Position numbers and translations under genes: made by a program. 6,216 nt of DNA, from positions 1-6,216 of the forward strand of contig JAKBAC010000182.1 in assembly GCA_021809365.1 (NCBI GenBank), given 5' to 3'. The notes beneath the pieces were generated by a model. That model was not told the origin of the DNA and searched no databases. It saw only the letters and a program-made list of their open reading frames with translations. Positions 1 through 5,931 of the stretch are shown piece after piece (the stretch's first letter is position 1; every line of letters begins with the position of its first letter). This DNA comes from Planctomycetota bacterium (GTDB lineage Bacteria > Planctomycetota > Phycisphaerae > WQYP01).

Positions 1-127
1 CGGCCCATCAACTCGCGTGTCAGTCCCTGAAGGGGGCACATTAACCGGAGAGCCGGATGCGGCAAATCCGCACGTCCGGTTCGGAGGGAGGGGAGACCGC
101 AATAAAAGCGGTCTTCCCTACCCCTAT
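1..127 (+). mobile_element. 3' end of a group II intron (5' part outside window)
   Basis: The window opens inside a group II intron, a self-splicing retroelement. Its last two structural domains are complete (see the separate entry for domains V and VI). Bases 1-49 would be the end of domain IV, where the reverse transcriptase/maturase gene normally sits. Frame 1 is open for nine codons to a TGA at 28-30, too little to say whether this is the maturase C-terminus. The 3' splice site is placed after T127 because the element ends CCCCTAT, seven bases after the bulged adenosine. Seen: the folding pattern and conserved ends. Inferred: that an intact intron lies to the left. The ending GGAGGGAGGGG...CCTACCCCTAT resembles class C or similar bacterial introns from memory, but the class is not certain. 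Confidence 0.82.
50..127 (+). ncRNA. Group II intron domains V and VI
   Basis: Domain V (50-82, 33 nt) shows the canonical fold. The lower helix 50-57/75-82 contains the catalytic AGC triad at 51-53, followed by the two-base CG bulge at 73-74. The upper helix 58-62/68-72 closes with loop CAAAT. A pentaloop is slightly unusual, since most domain V hairpins have a GNRA tetraloop. Domain VI follows as helix 89-100/108-119 with loop AATAAAA. A single unpaired adenosine at 120 comes next, then 86-88/121-123 pair. A120 is the expected branch-point nucleophile, at the usual short distance from the 3' splice site. These features together are diagnostic. A short open frame overlapping this RNA (57-239) is not a gene. 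Confidence 0.85.
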
Positions 128-842
128 CGCCGCCGCCTTTCCAAACATGTGCCACGCAGGCGACTTCTCAATACCCCTTAGCGCACAAACAACCGAACCC
201 GGACGCCCCGTGCACACCGGAACTGGGTACCCTATCTAAGCCGAACCGGCACAGGCGACTCCCGCGCTCAAGCCTATACAGTCGGCCACCTTATTTTTTA
301 GTCCATCGAAGGGTGTGAAAGTTAAGCGCGCCACCGCACAGGCAGCGCCAAGCCGCATTGCCCGGGGCAACGCCGAGCGAGAACAACCAAACCGTCCTTG
401 GTGCGCCACGGCCTGCAGCAACTTGCGGCATTGCGCCTAGCGCGCTGCCATCCTACCATTGCGGGTAGGGCTAACGCTGGCCAGATCCCTGCGGGCGTCG
501 GGGGGGGCTGCAGGTGCCATTGAGTTCCTGACTGCTTGCGCAGGTAGCCGTCGCTGCTCCTAAGCGGCATGCCCTGCGCAGCGCCGCCGGGTGTATGGTG
601 AAATGAAACACCGTAAAAAATTCTTGGGGCCAGCGCTAAGGCCCCTTTTTCGCTGGTGACCCCGAAACCCGGGCCAAGCCATGAGCAAACGCTCGTGAGC
701 CGCGACGCTAAAATTGGTGGTGCGCCCTCCCAAGCCTCGCCAGCGGCTTTCCGGGCTTCCCATGGCACCGGGGCCCGCTCCGCCCCTTAGCCCGCAATTG
801 TCAGGCCCGGGTCGGCGGCAAGCACACCATGATTTTAATCCA
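128..842. other. Gene-poor stretch between intron and - strand operon
   Basis: I find no credible protein or RNA gene here. Open frames on the - strand (236-421, 322-768, 560-763) have composition typical of antisense or chance frames in GC-rich DNA, with many Arg, Pro and Trp residues, and I see no ribosome binding site or recognisable motif. No tRNA T-loop signature is visible. The only structured signal is the terminator-like hairpin at 626-650. Bases 128 onward should be the intron's 3' exon, so the site it interrupted lies here, but I cannot identify the interrupted sequence. Some of this may be the 3' untranslated region of the operon ending at 843. Confidence 0.5.
626..650 (+). terminator. 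Rho-independent terminator-like hairpin
   Basis: GGGGCC (626-631) and GGCCCC (640-645) form a perfect 6-bp GC stem around the loop AGCGCTAA, followed directly by five T (646-650). That is the classical layout for a + strand terminator. No + strand gene is visible upstream. Read on the - strand, the same stem is followed by AAGAA and then a run of T, so it could also serve the - strand operon ending at 843, though less ideally and about 200 bases downstream. A second, mutually exclusive stem exists: CCAGCG (630-635) can pair with CGCTGG (651-656). Confidence 0.5.
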
Positions 843-1502
843 TTATGCGGGGTTTACCACAATCGCTACCCATAGGCACCCACAAATAGATACGCCCTTT
901 GGCGGTGTATTCTGGCTGTCCTCCTGGGAAACCCAAGCGCTAAGCCCAGCGGCCACGGCGGTGATAATGGCAGCCGCAGCGGCAATTGGAGCGGAACCTG
1001 TCGCGGTTCCAATGGCCCCCATAATCGTCATCAAAGACGCCACATCACCTGTAAGGAGGGATTCAAGTGCCTTCGTGGCATCTGCATCAAGGTCCAGTTC
1101 CCAGCCCCACCAGTTCAATTTGGCCGTTGCGCCCTGTTCCAAGGCTTTGACATCGTTCGGAATATTCCCAACAGCCTTTGTCACCCCCTGTACGATGGTT
1201 GTAATCGTGTTAAGCGGGGTATTGGAGGTTGTCGGCTGGCCCGATGCTGCGCTGGGTGTCGCAATGGCGGCGGCGTTCGATTTGGCCACCGCTGCTTGAA
1301 TAACTGCCGTCTCGCCCAGCGAAATCGGCCCTGCCCCAATTGCAAGTTGTGCCCCGGTGGCATTCGATGGCAAGCCGAGGCTTGCGATGACAATGTGAGG
1401 CAGCGATACCGACCAATTGCCGGGGCCTCCTTGAACTGCCAATGCCGCATTTATTTTGTTGACGATGTTTTGCGCCTGCTGTGCATTTGTCGATCCGGTC
1501 AC
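843..1502 (-). CDS. Hypothetical protein with WWGW motif and C-terminal hydrophobic hairpin
   Basis: 219 residues, starting at a GTG. The start is supported by AAAGGAG seven bases upstream, and by a GTGA overlap with the stop of the preceding gene, which implies translational coupling. There is no N-terminal signal peptide. Residues 1-30 look helical (QQAQNIVNKINAALAVQ) and about 70-120 is an Ala/Thr/Ser-rich linker. The motif NWWGWELDLD (130-139) follows. After it come two Ala/Gly/Ile-rich hydrophobic segments (about 152-170 and 171-190), a polar turn, and a short tail PKGVSICGCLW (201-211) with two cysteines. From memory, a Trp-Gly motif, then a small-residue hydrophobic hairpin, then a GVxI strand is a pattern seen in several uncharacterised bacterial proteins. 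The hairpin suggests membrane insertion, so a pore-forming or bacteriocin-like role is possible, but this is inference only. It is the last gene of a probable three-gene operon. Confidence 0.72.
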   Translation of the reverse strand: MTGSTNAQQAQNIVNKINAALAVQGGPGNWSVSLPHIVIASLGLPSNATGAQLAIGAGPISLGETAVIQAAVAKSNAAAIATPSAASGQPTTSNTPLNTITTIVQGVTKAVGNIPNDVKALEQGATAKLNWWGWELDLDADATKALESLLTGDVASLMTIMGAIGTATGSAPIAAAAAIITAVAAGLSAWVSQEDSQNTPPKGVSICGCLWVAIVVNPA

Positions 1503-1735
1503 GAATATTCTCCTTTAACATGCCAATTTGATACCAACACATCTATACTGTTTAGCGTTTCACCAATTTCCCATTCACCTTGGGCATAGGGGCAAGGTAG
1601 CTCAACGGAATCCAGAGCCCCGATCATTTCCCCCGCATTACGCGCACCCGGAAAAATCAGCAAATTTGTCCGGATGAGATGATAAAAGCGCAGATCCAAA
1701 GAAGAGCGGCCTATTTCACTAATTCCCGTATCCAA
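1499..1735 (-). CDS. Small hypothetical protein, middle gene of operon (start uncertain)
   Basis: Up to 78 residues if translation begins at the TTG at 1735, the first possible start after an in-frame TGA. That TTG overlaps the end of the upstream gene by 17 bases and has no clear Shine-Dalgarno, so it would depend on coupling. An alternative is the ATG at residue 37 (MIGALDSVEL), which has a G-rich stretch upstream but too close to be ideal. The C-terminal half reads like a genuine soluble protein (GALDSVELPCPYAQGEWEI). The stop overlaps the GTG of the 219-residue gene, and that gene's AAAGGAG encodes the final Lys-Gly-Glu here, so the two are physically tied. I recognise no family. It could be a partner or immunity-type protein of its neighbour, but nothing in the sequence proves this. 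A decayed gene is also possible. Confidence 0.5.
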   Translation of the reverse strand: MDTGISEIGRSSLDLRFYHLIRTNLLIFPGARNAGEMIGALDSVELPCPYAQGEWEIGETLNSIDVLVSNWHVKGEYS

Positions 1736-2093
1736 CCGGGGGTGACTTCACGACCCTAACCCACACCCGTTTTGGGGGATGCTTCCCATTGGTCACACTG
1801 ACGTCGAATTCACCGGAGACATCATTTGCTTTTACATACTCCGAGCCCTTGGCAGCCTGATCGGTACCGGGTATTTCAATAGTGTATTTTATCGTGACTG
1901 CATAGCCCCTCGTATTGCGGAACTCCATGGCCTCCAAATACATGCCGGCCGAGACATCATCATAGCGGTATTCAATGCCTCGCACATTCGTGGCTTTCCA
2001 GCTCGACCACTGATGCCCATAATCCGCCAGAGCGACCGTACTAAAAATCAGAACAGCCAGCACCGCAGGAACCATGGTTTTTAGCGCCTTCAT
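1719..2093 (-). CDS. Secreted hypothetical protein, first gene of operon
   Basis: 124 residues from the ATG at 2093. This start is chosen over a longer open frame (to 2240) for two reasons: AGGAG lies seven bases upstream, and residue 1 begins a textbook Sec signal peptide. That peptide has a positive N-region (MKALK), a hydrophobic core (VPAVLAVLIFSTV), and an ALA cleavage motif at 21-23, giving a mature protein starting DYGHQW. The mature part of about 101 residues has no cysteine and alternates polar and hydrophobic residues as in beta sheets. Examples are GIEYRYDD at 39-46, EAMEFRNTRGYAVTIKYTI at 54-72, and EFDVSVTNGK at 95-104. An aromatic/Arg motif followed by xFRN resembles small extracellular or periplasmic beta-sandwich proteins, but I cannot name the family. 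Its stop overlaps the next gene's proposed start, which argues for co-transcription. Export to the periplasm or outside is well supported; function is unknown. Confidence 0.75.
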   Translation of the reverse strand: MKALKTMVPAVLAVLIFSTVALADYGHQWSSWKATNVRGIEYRYDDVSAGMYLEAMEFRNTRGYAVTIKYTIEIPGTDQAAKGSEYVKANDVSGEFDVSVTNGKHPPKRVWVRVVKSPPVGYGN

Positions 2094-2195
2094 AAGAAAT
2101 CTCCTAACCAAATCGAGCCCCAATGCCCGATCACGGATTTGGCCGACAAGCACACGCAACGGCCCGCAAAATCGCCTGCATGAGCGCAGAGCACT

Positions 2196-2216
2196 GCAAC
2201 TAGATATGTTAGTTGC
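2196..2216. promoter_or_regulatory. Perfect 7-7-7 palindrome, candidate operator
   Basis: GCAACTA (2196-2202) and TAGTTGC (2210-2216) are exact reverse complements separated by seven bases (GATATGT). The site lies about 105-125 bases upstream of the signal-peptide gene's ATG and overlaps the candidate -10. A two-fold symmetric 21-bp site in a promoter region is what a dimeric helix-turn-helix repressor or activator would bind. As RNA it would form a 7-bp hairpin, without a following T-run, so it is not a terminator. No regulator gene is visible in the window. Confidence 0.45.
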
Positions 2217-2236
2217 CCGACCGCCTGCGAAGTTAA
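2206..2236 (-). promoter_or_regulatory. Possible promoter of the - strand operon
   Basis: On the - strand, TTAACT (2236-2231) as a -35 and TAACAT (2211-2206) as a -10 are separated by 19 bases, each matching four of six consensus positions. Transcription would start near 2199, giving a leader of about 105 bases before the ATG at 2093. The -10 falls inside the perfect palindrome at 2196-2216, which would suit repression by a dimeric regulator. The match is weak and the spacing long, so this is a candidate only. Confidence 0.25.
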
Positions 2237-2351
2237 GCATTAGGCTCGATTTTTCTACACATTAGGGACAGCGGGCTCGCAAATGTAATGAAAATTGTTT
2301 TGAAGAATGCCCTTGGCGCTGGCAACAGGGTTTTTCCGCAATCGCGTGGGC

Positions 2352-2377
2352 CTAACCCGGATATTTCATCAGTTTTA
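2352..2377 (+). repeat. Left terminal inverted repeat
   Basis: 26-bp repeat beginning CTAACCCGG and ending CAGTTTTA. It matches the right repeat except at two positions (A2355 and T2363, where the partner has G and C). Both differences are transitions, as expected from drift after one event. Confidence 0.65.
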
Positions 2378-2637
2378 GCTGACGGCGGCTTGGTCGCGGG
2401 CGTTACACTTAATAAAATCAGTGTCGTGATGGCACTTTGTAGGATTGAGCGTTCTACCTATAGATCAACAAGCGTCGGTGTGAATCCGAATTGGCTGCAA
2501 AAAAAGAAATGAAAATCGCATGAATCAAAACATTATGTCAAGATGATGGGGGCCGGGGAGAATTCTGCGCCTTATTCGAAAGAACAGAAAATTCCTCGCC
2601 GCCGGAACCAATCCGAAGACATCGGGCTGCCACTTGT

Positions 2638-2663
2638 TAAAACTGATGAAATGTCCGGGCTAG
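2638..2663 (-). repeat. Right terminal inverted repeat
   Basis: Reverse complement reads CTAGCCCGG through to CAGTTTTA, pairing with 2352-2377. The similarity does not continue convincingly inward: the left copy continues GCTGACGG and this copy ACAAGTGG. Identity therefore stops at about 26 bp, as for transposon ends. Confidence 0.65.
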
Positions 2664-2684
2664 TCATCCCGACGCACATCAAGG

Positions 2685-2719
2685 CGACTGCATGGCCAAA
2701 CTGAATCCCATGGCAGTCG
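2685..2719. repeat. Imperfect inverted repeat upstream of the 50-residue gene
   Basis: CGACTGCATGG (2685-2695) pairs with CCATGGCAGTCG (2708-2719) as an 11-bp stem with one bulged G (2712) and a 12-base loop. It lies just upstream of a possible -10 (TATGAT, 2734-2739) and 49 bases before the ATG at 2768. It could be an operator or a transposon-related hairpin; no T-run follows, so it is not a terminator. Confidence 0.4.
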
Positions 2720-2767
2720 AATGAGTAGTGGGCTATGATTCGTAAATGACGTTTTTCCGGAGGCGCC

Positions 2768-2920
2768 ATGACCGTTAATGAAATTGTTGAAGAGCATGTG
2801 AAGGCCTCAAAAGAGTTGCGTAGGTCGCTGAAGGGATCCCCGGACAGGGTACGGACACTACTTATTCGAGCTGGGGTGCTGAACAAAAAAGGCACCAAAC
2901 TGGCCAGGCAGTGTCGTTGA
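2768..2920 (+). CDS. Small hypothetical protein, 50 residues
   Basis: An ATG preceded by GGAGG (2759-2763, four bases away) opens a 50-codon frame ending in TGA. The product is charged and probably helical: MTVNEIVEEHVKASKEL, then a Ser-Pro turn, then RVRTLLIRAGVLNKKGTKLA and a basic end RQCR. The segment LIRAGVLNKKG...LA..R resembles the tail of short uncharacterised proteins that I recall from many bacterial genomes (typically LxKAGILxKxGxLxxxYR). Those are often near toxin-antitoxin or mobile loci, but I cannot cite a family. A -10-like TATGAT lies at 2734-2739 with no good -35. The gene sits between the MITE-like element and a decayed gene, in accessory DNA. Its complete frame and good ribosome binding site argue that it is intact. 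Confidence 0.65.
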   Translation: MTVNEIVEEHVKASKELRRSLKGSPDRVRTLLIRAGVLNKKGTKLARQCR

Positions 2921-2945
2921 AATATGTACTCAACGGTGTCCTCAT

Positions 2946-3377
2946 TTGTTCTGGGGTTCCACGGATGCGATAAAAGCACCGGGAACACCCAACGCTTATT
3001 GCCAGGTATTCCGTGACGGTTCCATTGAGTCGGTGAACTCCGGCCTGCTGGCCCCCATCGACGATCAGCGATCCACTAATCTGCCCGTGCCCGTTTTCCT
3101 TTCTTCGCTTGTTGAATGGATGAAAAATGGTCTCGGAGTCCACCATTCCCTTGCCGTCACCGATCCTGCGGTACTAATGGCAAGCCTCACGGGTGTAAAG
3201 GGAGTGCGATGCGGATTGTGGGAACGCATACGCTTGGCCGCGCAAGAGAAATCGTATCGACGGCGTCGTGATGTCTCGATCGGCCCGCTGGGAATCATGC
3301 ACGGCTCGGCCGGTACCGCGTTGTTGTCGTTCGTTGTGTGGACGTTCAGAACTGCCGCGGTATATAGATGCGGGTAA
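2946..3377 (+). pseudogene. Remnant of AlbA/Schlafen-type putative DNA-binding protein (C-terminal part)
   Basis: The frame is open from 2883 and a TTG at 2946 is only the first possible start; no ribosome binding site is seen. The stretch about 2982-3215 reads TPNAYCQVFRDGSIESV, then PVPVFLSSLVEWMKNGL, then DPAVLMASLTGVKGVRCG. From memory this follows the C-terminal half of a widespread family of AlbA_2-type 'ATP-binding' or 'putative DNA-binding' proteins. Those read Y.QLFRNG.IEAV, IPS..FE..ii.al..yl, P..VM.SLLGV.GYRMG. The N-terminal domain is absent, and after about 3215 the expected tail (IDRD..LLPE..) is lost, replaced by Arg-rich sequence typical of a frameshift. A weak tail-like match near 3325-3367 lies in another frame. 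It is called a pseudogene because both ends are missing. Homology is judged by eye, so confidence is moderate. Confidence 0.45.
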
Positions 3378-3553
3378 GAAAACGTGCCCCACAATGTATC
3401 GGCCACCTGCCCGTGAACGGCTTCCCCGCGAATCGTTACGACTCTGCCTTTTTGACAACTTGAAAATTCAATTGCCCTGTTTGCCCCTGCCAGCGCGGCA
3501 GAAAACCGACTTTCCCGATGCCATCGCTCATACCAATAAAAATCCATAACGCC

Positions 3554-3584
3554 TTGTATTAGAATGCTTTATGAATCGTATAGT
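3554..3584 (+). promoter_or_regulatory. Weak candidate promoter for groEL
   Basis: TATAGT (3579-3584) matches five of six bases of the -10 consensus. TTGTAT (3554-3559), 19 bases upstream, is a poor -35. Transcription would begin near 3591 and place the hairpin at 3631-3657 in a leader of about 170 bases. Chaperonin promoters often use alternative sigma factors, which I cannot assess for this organism, so this remains a guess. Confidence 0.22.
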
Positions 3585-3628
3585 CGGCGAGAATCAGCGC
3601 TGGCACAGAAGTTGCATGGTTGCTCTTT

Positions 3629-3659
3629 ATCGCTGGTGCTGCATGGCAGCGCCGGTGGT
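3629..3659. promoter_or_regulatory. Long hairpin in the groEL leader
   Basis: CGCTGGTGCTGC (3631-3642) pairs at all 12 positions with GCAGCGCCGGTG (3646-3657) across a three-base loop ATG, using G-U wobbles at three positions. Two further pairs (3629-3630 with 3658-3659) may extend it. No T-run follows, so it is not a terminator. Lying about 100 bases before the groEL ATG, it could be an operator, an RNA stability element or a heat-sensing structure. The wobbles mean RNA pairing is preserved better than DNA symmetry, which favours an RNA role. Confidence 0.45.
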
Positions 3660-3745
3660 TCGGAAGTCGCCGGGCTGAATTGCTCGGATTGCGTGGCGAC
3701 TATGACAACAACAGTAGGAAGCGGGTTACGTTCCGCGATATTTAG

Positions 3746-5464
<1,719 letters not shown>

Positions 5465-5502
5465 TCCGGCGTGACGGCTTGGATTTCTGATGATATGAAC
5501 CA

Positions 5503-5521
5503 GGGCGGGTTGATTCCGCCT
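5503..5521 (+). other. Small hairpin between groEL and groES
   Basis: GGCGG (5504-5508) pairs with CCGCC (5516-5520) around a seven-base loop, plus a G-U closing pair (5503/5521). It is not followed by a T-run, so transcription likely continues into groES. It may act as an mRNA processing or stability element that adjusts the groEL:groES ratio. TTGACA at 5530-5535 resembles a -35 but leaves no room for a -10 before the groES ATG. Confidence 0.35.
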
Positions 5522-5554
5522 GAATTGAATTGACAGTTTTAGGAGAAAACAAAA

Positions 5555-5845
5555 ATGAAACTCAGTCCTTTGGATGATCGTCTTGTCATTAAACCCGCGG
5601 AAGCGGAAACCAAAACGGCCACCGGCATTGTTTTGCCCGAAACCGCCAAGGAAAAGCCCACGCGTGGCAAAGTCATCAGCGTGGGCCCCGGCCGCATGCT
5701 CGACAGCGGCAAGCGGTGCCCCGTCGCGGTGCAGGTTGGTGAAGAAGTCTATTACGGAAAATATTCCGGCACGGAAGTAAAAATCAATGATGTGGCGTAT
5801 GTCATTGTGCGTGAGAGCGACCTGCTGGGCGTGGTTGAGAAATAA
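5555..5845 (+). CDS. groES: Co-chaperonin GroES (10 kDa)
   Basis: Complete, 96 residues, the normal length for GroES (E. coli 97). The ATG at 5555 has AGGAG (5541-5545) nine bases upstream. GroES forms the heptameric lid that caps the GroEL ring in the cytoplasm. The N-terminal signature PLDDRLVIKPAEAETKTATG is present. The mobile loop (about residues 16-33) ends in GIVLPE, whose hydrophobic IVL binds the GroEL apical domain. The rest follows the family pattern: GKVISVGPGR at 38-47, VQVGEEVYYGKYSGTEV at 59-75, and a hydrophobic C-terminus DLLGVVEK. It lies between two groEL genes, 90 bases after the first and 86 bases before the second, all on the same strand. This implies a shared transcript and a single lid for both chaperonins, at least from this locus. 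Confidence 0.97.
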   Translation: MKLSPLDDRLVIKPAEAETKTATGIVLPETAKEKPTRGKVISVGPGRMLDSGKRCPVAVQVGEEVYYGKYSGTEVKINDVAYVIVRESDLLGVVEK

Positions 5846-5867
5846 TCGTCGGCTCGCCGCGGCGCGC

Positions 5868-5890
5868 GGTCAGGCGTGTGCGCCTGCACC
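5868..5890 (+). other. Hairpin between groES and the second groEL
   Basis: CAGGCG (5871-5876) and CGCCTG (5881-5886) form a perfect 6-bp stem with loop TGTG, extended by GGT/ACC (5868-5870 with 5888-5890) past one bulged C (5887). There is no T-run, so it is not a typical terminator. It may partly reduce or stabilise the transcript leading into the second groEL. Confidence 0.4.
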
Positions 5891-5931
5891 GGAAATGTAA
5901 CGTTATTATGCTTATTTGAGGTGTAGTTATC

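Larger units (their letters stand above)
2352..2663. mobile_element. MITE-like element or collapsed insertion sequence, about 312 bp
   Basis: Bases 2352-2377 and the reverse complement of 2638-2663 agree at 24 of 26 positions; both carry CCCGGA(T/C)ATTTCATCAG followed by TTTTA. Such long, near-perfect terminal inverted repeats around a short non-coding centre are the hallmark of a miniature inverted-repeat transposable element, or of an insertion sequence that lost its transposase. The CCGG-A-T-TTCAT ends remind me of IS1380-family termini, from memory only. I found no clear flanking direct repeat, so the exact edges may be off by a few bases or the target duplication has decayed. The interior (2378-2637) shows no transposase I can recognise. 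An open frame at 2288-2512 crosses the left end, lacks a ribosome binding site, and is not called. Confidence 0.6.

Noticed and set aside
57..239. 60-residue + strand frame beginning MRQIRTSG
   Set aside because: It overlaps intron domains V and VI; such frames are a known artefact of annotating group II intron ends.
322..768. 148-residue - strand frame
   Set aside because: Composition is chance-like (many Pro, Arg, Trp), no ribosome site, no recognisable motif, and it overlaps the terminator hairpin.
829..1299. 156-residue + strand frame
   Set aside because: Antisense shadow of the 219-residue gene, which has a proper AAAGGAG and coupled start.
2094..2240. N-terminal extension of the secreted protein to 173 residues
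   Set aside because: The shorter ATG at 2093 has AGGAG and starts a clean signal peptide; the extension is Arg/Cys-rich and crosses the promoter region.
2100..2252. Integron attC site suggested by CCTAAC and TTAGGC-like ends
   Set aside because: The core GTTRRRY/RYYYAAC pair is not present in the right positions; the symmetric part is a different 10-bp repeat.
2288..2512. 74-residue + strand frame
   Set aside because: No ribosome site, and it runs through the left end of the MITE-like element. Its PDISSVL segment is simply the translated inverted repeat, which also appears in the - strand frame 2572-2988.
2572..2988. 138-residue - strand frame
   Set aside because: Antisense to the 50-residue gene and to the right inverted repeat; no ribosome site or motif.
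5530..5535. TTGACA as a -35 for a groES promoter
   Set aside because: The groES ATG is at 5555, leaving no room for a -10 and a leader.
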